DNA of 64,000 nt. Source: Dehalococcoidia bacterium. Lineage in GTDB: Bacteria; Chloroflexota; Dehalococcoidia; Lucifugimonadales; Lucifugimonadaceae. Positions 9,456-17,415 of this stretch are shown piece after piece (the first letter of the stretch is position 1; each line of letters starts with the position of its first letter). Location of the stretch: positions 1 to 64,000 of the forward strand of contig JASLLE010000006.1 in the NCBI GenBank assembly GCA_030747175.1, in the 5' to 3' direction. Below the pieces are notes generated by a model. The model did not search any database. It saw only the letters and a list, made by a program, of their open reading frames with translations, and was not told where the DNA came from. The position numbers were made by a program, and so were the translations under genes.

Positions 9456-10148
9456 ATGGCCGAACCCGAATCGATAATGGTGGTCACCCCGCACCCCGAC
9501 GACTCTGAGTCAGCAGCGGGCGGGACGATCGCCAGATGGTGCGCCGAGGGCAAGAAAGTGACCCTCGTCGTATGCACGAACGGTGATAAGGGGACCAGCG
9601 ATCGATCGATGAAACCGGCTGATCTTGTCAAGATACGTGAGAAGGAAACACTTGAAGCGGCCCGCGTTTACGGTCTGGCAGGCGTCGAGTTCCTCAGATT
9701 TCCTGACCAGGGTCTTGAAGACACCGACGAGTTTCGAGAACGGCTCGTGTGGGCGATACGCACGCACAAGCCGGACCTCCTTATGTGCATCGACCCCGGA
9801 CGGCCCTACATCCGCCACCGTGACCACTACTACTCTGGCCGTGTGACGCTGGATGCCGTATTCCCGTACTCCCGGGACCACCTTGCGTACCCGGAGCACC
9901 TTGAGAACGGGCTTGAACCACACAAGATCGAAGAGATATGGCTGTTCAGGCCGCAAGAACCGAACATCTATGTAGATGTCACCGACTACTTTGAGACCCG
10001 TCAGAACGCATTGCACTCACACCTCAGCCAGGTCGGGGCAAGAGACCCGGAACGTGACGAACGCTCCCGCAAGCGACTGGCCGAGACCGGCGAAAAGAAC
10101 GGTATGGGGTTAGCGGAGTCGTTCATGAAGATCGAGATGTTCAGGTAG
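9456..10148 (+). CDS. PIG-L/LmbE family deacetylase
   Basis: A 230-residue zinc-dependent N-deacetylase of the PIG-L/LmbE/MshB superfamily, which removes acetyl groups from amino sugars or related amides. The family motif is PHPDDSE, with H13 and D16 binding zinc and D15 as general base. The third zinc ligand region is RHRDH (H121, H124). The ATG at 9456 follows GAAGAGGAAAC and directly precedes the conserved strand; a long upstream open frame overlapping ruvC is spurious. The substrate cannot be read from the sequence. MshB or bacillithiol-type roles would need matching glycosyltransferases, which are not seen here. Confidence 0.9.
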   Translation: MAEPESIMVVTPHPDDSESAAGGTIARWCAEGKKVTLVVCTNGDKGTSDRSMKPADLVKIREKETLEAARVYGLAGVEFLRFPDQGLEDTDEFRERLVWAIRTHKPDLLMCIDPGRPYIRHRDHYYSGRVTLDAVFPYSRDHLAYPEHLENGLEPHKIEEIWLFRPQEPNIYVDVTDYFETRQNALHSHLSQVGARDPERDERSRKRLAETGEKNGMGLAESFMKIEMFR

Positions 10149-10212
10149 ATCTATTTCGGGAGAACCAACCGGAAATATCAGAGAATCGATTGCCGAGTCA
10201 GGACCGAACGCG

Positions 10213-11364
10213 ATGCAACCGTTTTACACGCAACAACAAGAGTTGCTCAAATCCAACGTTAGCGAGTTCGCCGCCAACGAGGTCGCGCCTTACGCAGCCG
10301 AGGTGGACGCCGAAGAAAAGTTCCCGAAACGCCAGATGGAGGGGCTTGCGGAGCTCGGACTTCTCGGCCTGAGCATCGCGGAAGAAGCGGGCGGCGCAGG
10401 CGGCGGCTACCGCGATCTGATGGTCGTACTTGAAGAGCTGGGGGCGGTTTGCGGATCAACCAGCACCGTGCTCGCCACCCACATCTCGCTTTCGGCGCAG
10501 ACCATCGCCAAATCCGGGGACGATGACCAGCTGCACCGCTGGATTCCGGACATGGCGGCGGGAAAGCGCATCGGCGCGTTCGCGCTAACCGAACCGGGCA
10601 CCGGTTCGGACGCGCTGATGTTGTCCACGACGGCGGTTCAGGACGGCGACGACTACGTAGTAAACGGCACGAAACACTTCATCACGAACTCCGAAGCGGC
10701 GGAGATATTCGTCGTCTTCGTAACCCACGATAAGGCCCTTCGTTACAGGGGCATCAGCGCGCTCATCATTGAAAGGGACACCCCCGGGTTCACCATCGTT
10801 CCGCAACACGGAAAGATGGGGATGCGCGGCTCCTCTACGGCCGAGTTGGTGTTCGACGATTGCCGGGTGCCGGTAGCAAACCGCCTCGGAGAAGAAGGGC
10901 AGGGCTACTCGATCGCACTCAAAACGCTCGACTCCAGCCGGGTCTCGATAGGGGCGCAGTGCATCGGCCTGGCGCGCGGCGCGCTGGATGCGGCGACCGC
11001 GTATGCCACTCAACGCGAGGCGTTTGGCGGGCCGATATCTGACAAACAGGCCGTGGCGTTCATGCTCGCCGACATGGCGACCGAGGTGGACGCCGCCCGG
11101 CTCATGACCTATCGGGCGGCGGCCCTCGTGGATGAAGGGTTGCCGCACGGCGTCGAGTCAGCGATGGCAAAGCTGTACGCGTCCGAATCCGCCGGCCGGA
11201 TCGCTCACAAAGCGCTCCAGATACACGGCGGAACCGGCTACTTCCAGCCGTCCGCCGTGGAACGCATCTATCGTGACCAGCGAGTGACCGAGATATACGA
11301 AGGCACTTCCGAGATCCAGCGTCTGGTCATATCCAGGGCGCTGATCGACCGAGCCAACGCCTGA
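10213..11364 (+). CDS. Acyl-CoA dehydrogenase
   Basis: A 383-residue FAD enzyme that introduces a 2,3-double bond into acyl-CoA. It has the N-terminal helical domain, then the beta-domain FAD motifs (FALTEPGTGSDA, FITNSEAAEIFVVF) and the C-terminal helical domain. The C-terminus carries QIHGGTGYFQPSAVERIYRDQRV and the IYEGTSEIQR block, where E363 is the expected catalytic base, as in short- and medium-chain enzymes. The start follows a weak leader 64 bases after the PIG-L gene. Chain length cannot be judged, and no electron-transfer flavoprotein genes are adjacent. Confidence 0.95.
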   Translation: MQPFYTQQQELLKSNVSEFAANEVAPYAAEVDAEEKFPKRQMEGLAELGLLGLSIAEEAGGAGGGYRDLMVVLEELGAVCGSTSTVLATHISLSAQTIAKSGDDDQLHRWIPDMAAGKRIGAFALTEPGTGSDALMLSTTAVQDGDDYVVNGTKHFITNSEAAEIFVVFVTHDKALRYRGISALIIERDTPGFTIVPQHGKMGMRGSSTAELVFDDCRVPVANRLGEEGQGYSIALKTLDSSRVSIGAQCIGLARGALDAATAYATQREAFGGPISDKQAVAFMLADMATEVDAARLMTYRAAALVDEGLPHGVESAMAKLYASESAGRIAHKALQIHGGTGYFQPSAVERIYRDQRVTEIYEGTSEIQRLVISRALIDRANA

Positions 11365-11465
11365 TACAGCACAGAGCTGGGACCAGTCGAGCCGAAAACG
11401 GTCCGATCGGGTCAGCATAATTGGACGCTCGCACTTATCCGGGACCGTTGCTGAATGCATGATTC

Positions 11466-11494
11466 TTGCGCCCGCGATGTCGGAGCGCGATAAT
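11466..11494 (+). promoter_or_regulatory. Candidate promoter of the yceD-rpmF-fabD-nusB cluster
   Basis: TTGCGC at 11466-11471 and GATAAT at 11489-11494 are spaced 17 bases. The -10 box matches the consensus at five of six positions; the -35 box is weaker. It lies in the 257-base gap before the YceD gene, which otherwise shows nothing. Confidence 0.4.
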
Positions 11495-11621
11495 TTGCCG
11501 GTTAATTCAACAACGTCAGATGAGTGACATCGCCGGTTTTTGAACGCAGCGACCACTCATGAAGCTCTGTATACGGACCAGTAAGCCGGGTGCTCCCCGG
11601 ATTGCGAACAACACCGATCCC

Positions 11622-12176
11622 ATGATCTATAACGTCGCGGCCCTCCTCTCCGGAGAGGTTGGAGCCACCCGCGTCTATTCGATCGAAGACGAGTCCATTG
11701 CCCACGAGGATGGCGACTTCCACGGGGTATCGGGCGTCGTCAGACTCACCCGCACGGATCGTGGAATTCTCCTGCGTGGCGAAGCTACGGGCGGGGGCGT
11801 AAACGAGTGCTCGCGCTGCCTGGAGCCCGCCGTATCGGTCCTGCACACTGCTTTTGAGGATGAATACTTTCCCATCAACGGAGACCTCGGTCCCGGCTCA
11901 TCACTTTTGCGACAGGAGGTCGTGGAGGAAGAAGAAATCCCGGAATTCTGGATCGACGAAGCCAACGATATGGATACGTCCGAGGCGATCAGGCAGGGTT
12001 TCGTATCCGAGACGCCGATGGCGCCCCTTTGCCGGCCGGACTGCGCCGGGATCTGCCCGGAATGCGGCACAAACCGAAACACAAACCCGTGCGAATGCGA
12101 AATCGTCGCGATAGACCCTCGCCTCGCCGGACTGCTTGACCTGAAAATTCCCGAAAATCAAGACATTCACATTTAA
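11622..12176 (+). CDS. YceD/DUF177 family protein
   Basis: A 184-residue protein of the YceD (DUF177) family, which almost always precedes rpmF and is linked to rRNA or ribosome maturation. The chosen ATG gives MIYNVAALLSGEVGATR, matching the usual family start. An upstream in-frame ATG at 11559 would add 21 unrelated residues. The cysteines are in the expected places: CSRC in the middle, then CRPDC, CPECG and CEC towards the C-terminus, probably binding zinc. It is followed by rpmF, fabD, nusB and acpP, a conserved neighbourhood linking ribosome and lipid synthesis. Confidence 0.88.
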   Translation: MIYNVAALLSGEVGATRVYSIEDESIAHEDGDFHGVSGVVRLTRTDRGILLRGEATGGGVNECSRCLEPAVSVLHTAFEDEYFPINGDLGPGSSLLRQEVVEEEEIPEFWIDEANDMDTSEAIRQGFVSETPMAPLCRPDCAGICPECGTNRNTNPCECEIVAIDPRLAGLLDLKIPENQDIHI

Positions 12177-12277
12177 CAGGGCCGTAACACACTAATTTCG
12201 CTGCGCGTGTACCTTGCGCACTGAATTGGGTGAGACGAGACTTCCCTCTCGCACCGGTCCTCTGGAGAACCTGTAAT

Positions 12278-12511
12278 ATGGCCCCGCTTCCAAAGAAAAA
12301 ACATTCCCGTGCACGGAAGGGTGGACGCGCCGCCCATCATTTCCTCTCTCGGGGCGCCCTTTCGGTCTGCCAGCAATGCAGGTCGGTCAAATTGCCACAC
12401 CGGGTTTGTCCCACGTGTGGCTTCTATAGGGGGCGCTCAGTCGTGGATGTACAGGAACCGGGAGTCGATGTCGCAGCGGAAATTGACGAACACGCCGGAC
12501 ACAACCACTGA
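12278..12511 (+). CDS. rpmF: 50S ribosomal protein bL32
   Basis: A 77-residue bL32. The start MAPLPKKKHSRARKGGR is typical. A zinc ribbon formed by CQQC and CPTC sits in the expected spacing and is followed by YRGR. The ATG at 12278 follows TGGAGAACC; the frame extends upstream but without homology. The tail DEHAGHNH is acidic and His-rich, slightly longer than usual. Presence of the cysteines implies the zinc-binding (C+) form. Confidence 0.95.
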   Translation: MAPLPKKKHSRARKGGRAAHHFLSRGALSVCQQCRSVKLPHRVCPTCGFYRGRSVVDVQEPGVDVAAEIDEHAGHNH

Positions 12512-12559
12512 GCTCGGCAAACCAGCTCAAACGGCACTAGCAGGAGCAGTTAAGACCTG

Positions 12560-13498
12560 ATGTCACCAACTTCCCAGACTGAGAAGGTTGCCTACCTTTT
12601 CCCCGGCCAGGGCTCGCAGAGCGTCGGGATGGGCAAAGACTTGTATGACGGCTCGCCAGCCGCAAAAGCGGTCTTTGATGAGATAGATGACACCCTCGGA
12701 CGATCGCTTACATCGGTCATGTTCGATGGTCCCCAGGAAGAGTTAACCAAGACCGAAAACGCCCAGCCGGCCATCACCGCCGTGTCCCTGGCCGCCTACA
12801 AGGCGCTGGAAGAGGCTAAAGGTAGTTGCCCGGACGTCGCGATGGTGGCCGGACACAGCCTGGGCGAGTACAGCTCACTCGCAGTCGCAGGCGCTTTGAG
12901 CGTGGCAGACACAGCGAGACTTGTCGTGGAACGTGGGCGCCTGATGCAGCACGCCTGCGACGAGCGTCCCGGCGGCATGGCCGCTCTGCTCGGCATCGAC
13001 GAACTCTCTGTTGAAGAGATTTGCCGTGAGACGGGTACCTACATGTCAAACATCAACACCGATGACCAGATCATCGTGTCCGGTGATCACATGGCGCTCG
13101 CAAAGGCGATCGACCTCGCCGCCGCCCGTGGCGCCCGCAAGTGCGTACCGCTGCCGGTAGGCGGCGCATTCCACTCCGGCCTCATGGAGCCCGCCCGCTC
13201 CGGCCTCCTGGAAGTTATCGACTCGCTGGACTGGCACGACCCCACCGTCCCGGTGATCGCAAACTGCGACGCCCGTTCCATCACCACCGCCGAAGAGATC
13301 AAAGAGGAACTGGGCATGCAGATCATGTCCTGCGTGCGCTGGTCAGACTCCATCCGCTACATGCTCGTCGACGGCGTGCGCAGCTATGTTGAAGTCGGCC
13401 AGGGACGCGTTCTCGCCAGCATGATGAAGCGCATCGACAAGGACGCCACGATCTCTAATATCTCGGACATGGAGTCCGTGGTGGCGCTCGCCAGCTAG
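12560..13498 (+). CDS. fabD: Malonyl-CoA-ACP transacylase FabD
   Basis: A 312-residue enzyme moving malonyl from CoA to acyl carrier protein at the start of type II fatty-acid synthesis. FPGQGSQ near the N-terminus, the nucleophile elbow GHSLGE with S100, and H205 in GGAFHSGLM form the typical active site. The start follows AGGAGCAG. It lies between rpmF and nusB, with acpP nearby supplying the acceptor protein. Confidence 0.96.
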   Translation: MSPTSQTEKVAYLFPGQGSQSVGMGKDLYDGSPAAKAVFDEIDDTLGRSLTSVMFDGPQEELTKTENAQPAITAVSLAAYKALEEAKGSCPDVAMVAGHSLGEYSSLAVAGALSVADTARLVVERGRLMQHACDERPGGMAALLGIDELSVEEICRETGTYMSNINTDDQIIVSGDHMALAKAIDLAAARGARKCVPLPVGGAFHSGLMEPARSGLLEVIDSLDWHDPTVPVIANCDARSITTAEEIKEELGMQIMSCVRWSDSIRYMLVDGVRSYVEVGQGRVLASMMKRIDKDATISNISDMESVVALAS

Positions 13499-13544
13499 GG
13501 ACCGGTCGGACCGGTCTACCTGATGCATCGAGCAAGAGGTTGCT

Positions 13545-14132
13545 TTGACCGGCCCGCGCCAGAATCCCCAAAATACTGAACATGAGGGAAACCTCTACCC
13601 GGATACCGGCGCGCAGTACGACGAGCGCGGGGACGATATCCCTGAACCCGACGCGCCGCCGGAGATACTGTCTCCAACCACGCCCGGCCTGATCCATATG
13701 GAGCCGGACTCTGAGACGGAGGCCCCGCCGCCATCAGGACGGCGTGCGGCCCGCGCGGCGGCTACACAGGCGCTGTACGAGGCTGAGAGCGCCGGCCACC
13801 CGGCGAGACTGGCGCTGGAGCAGATCGCTGAACGGGACGGCCTTGCGGATGGCCTGCGGGCGTTCGCCGTGCGACTCGTGGAAGCCGTCGAGTCAACTCG
13901 TTTACAGTTGGATGAGAGAATCGCCGTGCTGGCCCCGGCGCGGCCAGTAGCGCGAATAGACCGGGTGGACCGCACGATCCTTCGACTGGCTCTTGCCGAG
14001 TTGTCTTTCGAAGGCGATGGCCGGGCTCCGGCAGCGGTGATCGCCAACGAGGCCGTCGAGATCGCAAAACTGTACGGTTCAGAAACTTCTCCCAGATTCA
14101 TAAACGGAGTCCTCGGGACGGTGCTACGATAA
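13545..14132 (+). CDS. nusB: Transcription antitermination factor NusB with N-terminal extension
   Basis: The C-terminal 130 residues (from RRAARAAATQALYEAE) form the helical NusB fold. Conserved pieces are RIDRVDRTILRLALAEL and AVIANEAVEIAKLYGSETSPRFINGVLG. NusB binds boxA RNA with S10 in rRNA antitermination. The TTG start at 13545 gives an unusual 60-residue acidic, proline-rich, probably disordered N-terminus. An ATG at 13698 would leave only about 13 residues before the core and may be the true start. The gene follows fabD by 46 bases. Confidence 0.88.
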   Translation: MTGPRQNPQNTEHEGNLYPDTGAQYDERGDDIPEPDAPPEILSPTTPGLIHMEPDSETEAPPPSGRRAARAAATQALYEAESAGHPARLALEQIAERDGLADGLRAFAVRLVEAVESTRLQLDERIAVLAPARPVARIDRVDRTILRLALAELSFEGDGRAPAAVIANEAVEIAKLYGSETSPRFINGVLGTVLR

Positions 14133-14160
14133 TCCGCCGTTAGATCAGGACGAAAAATAC

Positions 14161-14189
14161 TTGACCGATTGCCGATGCTCGCCAATAGT
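14161..14189 (+). promoter_or_regulatory. Candidate promoter of acpP
   Basis: TTGACC at 14161-14166 and AATAGT at 14184-14189 are spaced 17 bases, five and four matches to the sigma-70 boxes. They lie 68 bases before the acpP start, allowing separate high expression of this abundant protein. Confidence 0.4.
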
Positions 14190-14256
14190 GTGGGCCATCG
14201 ATCAGGTTTGATCACCTTGTTAGACCAGCAACGACCCGTGTTTACGGAGGTAACGA

Positions 14257-14514
14257 ATGGCGACGGTTTTCGAGCGGGTGCGAGATATCGCGGCCGACAA
14301 ACTCAGCGTGGAGCCCGATGACATTCAACTCGAGTCGTCCTTCACCGAGGACCTCGAAGCTGACTCGCTCGACGTTGTCGAACTGATCATGGCCCTTGAA
14401 GAGGAGTTTGGCGGCGACGACACGCCGCTGGAAATCTCCGACGAGGACGCAGAGAGCCTCAATACTGTCCAGGATGTCGTGGACTACCTTGGATCAAAAG
14501 GTGTAGGCGACTAA
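14257..14514 (+). CDS. acpP: Acyl carrier protein
   Basis: An 85-residue acidic acyl carrier protein. The phosphopantetheine attachment site is Ser37 in [10 protein letters not shown], the classic DSL motif. It starts after a strong ribosome site (GGAGG, 14244-14248). It lies downstream of fabD and nusB. The C-terminal helix [15 protein letters not shown] is typical. Confidence 0.96.
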   Translation: MATVFERVRDIAADKLSVEPDDIQLESSFTEDLEADSLDVVELIMALEEEFGGDDTPLEISDEDAESLNTVQDVVDYLGSKGVGD

Positions 14515-14608
14515 TTCGATAGTCCCAACCCCGCTCCTCCGCGACCATGATCCGGGTTGCAGGGAGATACGGCCCCGAAGAGTTTATTTTGGGAAGCCGA
14601 GGCCCAGT

Positions 14609-15361
14609 ATGACCGAGCCGCCGACCGGTCCGGAACGCCCGACCCCGGGCAGCCTGTCCGCGGGCGGCGATGAGTACACCGGTGAGCTGTCTTCCATCGA
14701 GGACGTCGCCGCTGCCGTACGGGGCTGCACGAAATGCGACCTATCCGGCGCCAGGACCAACGCGGTACCCGGAGAAGGGTCGGACTCGCCATCGATAATG
14801 TTCATCGGTGAGGGACCGGGATTCAACGAGGACCAGCAAGGCCGCCCCTTTGTCGGGCGCGCCGGCAATCTGCTTGATGAACTACTCGGTGTCGTGCCAT
14901 TGCGCCGCTCTGACGTGTACATCACCAACGTCGTGAAGTGCCGGCCGCCGGACAACCGGGATCCGCTTCCCGGGGAAGTGCGTGCCTGCTGGCCCTACCT
15001 GGAATCCCAGATCAGCCTCTTGAAACCGCACGTCATCGCAACGCTCGGCCGGCATGCGATGAACCGGTTCATGCCCAACGCCCGCATCTCGGACGCCCAC
15101 GGCCGGGCCTCCCTGTGGCGGGATATCGTTATTTTCCCGCTCTACCACCCGGCCGCAGCACTGCGGTCGACCACACTTCGCCAGACGCTTGAGAACGACA
15201 TACGCCGTCTTCCCGCGGCCGTTCTCCAGTCACTCGAATTGAGCTCGCCTCAAAGGCCGGGGCACACGGAAAGCGCCGTGGCCCCGATGGCGAGCGACGA
15301 CCCCGCCACCCCATCCGAAGCTCCCAGCGACGACGAGGCCGAACAGAATCGTCTCTTCTAG
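14609..15361 (+). CDS. Family 4 uracil-DNA glycosylase (4Fe-4S)
   Basis: A 250-residue base-excision repair enzyme removing uracil from DNA. The four cluster cysteines are C40 and C43 (GCTKC), C111 (KCRPP) and C127 (ACWPY), as in thermophile UDGa/family 4. The catalytic region is GEGPGFNEDQQGRPFVG (67-83), and motif HPAAAL has H180. Residues 205-250 form an acidic, Pro/Ser-rich tail without homology. The ATG is used although ribosome binding is weak. Confidence 0.93.
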   Translation: MTEPPTGPERPTPGSLSAGGDEYTGELSSIEDVAAAVRGCTKCDLSGARTNAVPGEGSDSPSIMFIGEGPGFNEDQQGRPFVGRAGNLLDELLGVVPLRRSDVYITNVVKCRPPDNRDPLPGEVRACWPYLESQISLLKPHVIATLGRHAMNRFMPNARISDAHGRASLWRDIVIFPLYHPAAALRSTTLRQTLENDIRRLPAAVLQSLELSSPQRPGHTESAVAPMASDDPATPSEAPSDDEAEQNRLF

Positions 15362-15618
15362 GCGGGACCTTCTTTTCGGCGACCGGCGGACCCGGGTCCG
15401 GCGATTTCGGGTCGCTGATCGACTTCGGGATTCCGCCACACACCGGGCGGCAGACGTGAATCGGGGACACGGGTGCCCCGTTTACGGCTCGCCATACCGC
15501 ACAATAGACCGGCTACTGACCACCAATTCACCCGATCCGACATAAATGCACCCCGCACTGCTCACAAAGTCAGAACTCACCACCCGGCGGGCGCGTACAC
15601 ACAACAACTAGGAGTTAC

Positions 15619-17277
15619 ATGGCCAACGAAGCGCTTAAAGTCCTCCCCTTAGGGGGGCTGGGCGAAGTCGGCAAAAACATGATGGTCCTCGAAACCGACG
15701 AGGACATCGTTGTTATCGACGCCGGGGTCCTGTTCCCGGAAGACGACATGCCGGGCATCGATATCGTCATCCCGAATATCGACTATCTCGTCGAGAACAT
15801 TGATCGTGTCAGGGCTATCCTGGTAACACACGGTCACGAAGACCATATCGGCGCGCTGCCGCACATCCTGAAAACTCTTCCCGTCCCGATCTACGCGCCC
15901 GGGATGGCGATGGCCCTGATTCGCAACAAGTTGCGTGAGCGCGGGCTCCTGCGTGAGGCAGACCTGAATCTAGTCAAATCCGGCGAACAGTTCAGGTTTG
16001 GGAACACGCTCGAGGCGGAGTGGTTTGACGTGTGCCACAGTATCCCGGACGCAATGGGCATAGCGCTCCGGACCCCGCTGGGGACGGTCGTGCATACCGG
16101 CGACTTCCGACTGGACAACGATCCGACCCTCGGCGAGCCGACGGACTTCGCCCGGATGGCCGAGATCGCCGCCGATGGCGTATTCCTGCTCATGGCTGAC
16201 TCCACGTATGCCGAGAACGAGGGCTACTCCGGCTCCGACCGCGAAGTGGCCCGGACCTTGCACGAAGTCATAGGAAATGCCGAGGGACGGGTACTGGTCG
16301 CCAGTTTCGCTTCCCAGATCGCCCGGATTCAGATGGTAGCGGATGCAGCCGTGGCGCACGGCCGTCGGCTTGCCATCGTCGGGCGCAGCATGATCAACAA
16401 CCTCAAGATCTCGCGTGATCTCGGGCATCTCAATATCAGGGAAGAGACCTTGATCAGCGCCCGAGACGCCCTCGGCCTCCCTGATCACCGGGTCATCTAC
16501 ATGAACACCGGCGCGCAGGGAGAGCCGCAATCGGCGCTGGCCCGCATGGCGGCCGGGACGCACAACGATGTCGACATCCGGGACGGCGATACCGTCATCA
16601 TTTCCGCCACACCCATCCCCGGGAACGAGACCGCGGTCAGCAACCTGATTAACGATCTCGTCGAGCAGGGCGCACACGTCGTCACCCACAACACCCGCAA
16701 CGTCCACGTGCACGGGCACGCCGCTCGCGAAGAGCTGCGGGCGGTACACAACCTGTTACAACCCCGGCACTTCGTACCTATTCACGGCGAGTACCGGATG
16801 TTGCGGGCGCACGTCGATCTCGCGATCGAGCACGGTGTTCACGAGGATGACGCCTTTCTGCTGCAGGACGGCGATGTGTTGCGATTGACCGAAGACACGG
16901 CGGAGGTGGTTGAACAGATCCCCGCCGGGCATGTCTTTATCCACGGCCACGGCGTGTGGGACGAGCACGGCAACGTCATCGTCGAGCGTCGATTGCTGGC
17001 ACGTGACGGCTTCGTCGTGGTGATACTCGGCCGAGACTCGGGTGGGAAAGTCGTCGGCCGGCCCCGGATCGTGTCGAGCGGGTTTGTCCACTACGCGGAG
17101 GCGGACGCGCTTTTCGAAGATGCCGTAGATGAGTTGGACACCGTTCTTGACCGGGATTCCGACACATACATACAGTGGAACGAGGTCGAGGCCACAACCA
17201 AGAAGACCGTGGGCCGGTTTTTCAGCCAGCGCACACGGCGTCGACCGACCATCATCCCGGTGGCGTTCGATGTCTGA
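15619..17277 (+). CDS. rnj: Ribonuclease J
   Basis: A 552-residue metallo-beta-lactamase/beta-CASP ribonuclease, with 5'-3' exonuclease and endonuclease activity in mRNA decay and rRNA maturation. The metal site is HGHEDHIG (H71, H73, D75, H76). TGDFRLD, the beta-CASP NTGAQGEPQSALARM block, HVHGHA and HFVPIHGEYR follow in order. The C-terminal domain (from about 450) ends in a basic tail with RFFSQRTRRRP. The ribosome site TAGGAG precedes the ATG. The preceding 257 bases (15362-15618) hold no gene. Confidence 0.96.
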   Translation: MANEALKVLPLGGLGEVGKNMMVLETDEDIVVIDAGVLFPEDDMPGIDIVIPNIDYLVENIDRVRAILVTHGHEDHIGALPHILKTLPVPIYAPGMAMALIRNKLRERGLLREADLNLVKSGEQFRFGNTLEAEWFDVCHSIPDAMGIALRTPLGTVVHTGDFRLDNDPTLGEPTDFARMAEIAADGVFLLMADSTYAENEGYSGSDREVARTLHEVIGNAEGRVLVASFASQIARIQMVADAAVAHGRRLAIVGRSMINNLKISRDLGHLNIREETLISARDALGLPDHRVIYMNTGAQGEPQSALARMAAGTHNDVDIRDGDTVIISATPIPGNETAVSNLINDLVEQGAHVVTHNTRNVHVHGHAAREELRAVHNLLQPRHFVPIHGEYRMLRAHVDLAIEHGVHEDDAFLLQDGDVLRLTEDTAEVVEQIPAGHVFIHGHGVWDEHGNVIVERRLLARDGFVVVILGRDSGGKVVGRPRIVSSGFVHYAEADALFEDAVDELDTVLDRDSDTYIQWNEVEATTKKTVGRFFSQRTRRRPTIIPVAFDV

Positions 17278-17415
17278 GCCGCAACATCGGGACGGCCACC
17301 GCGAAGGGCGAAATCGACCGGTCACCGCATGACTCGTATCTGTAACCCGTAAACAGGATGACGGGGCGTCGTCGTCGGCCCCCAAAACATTTCAGGCGGC
17401 ACCTGAGGAGGCGCA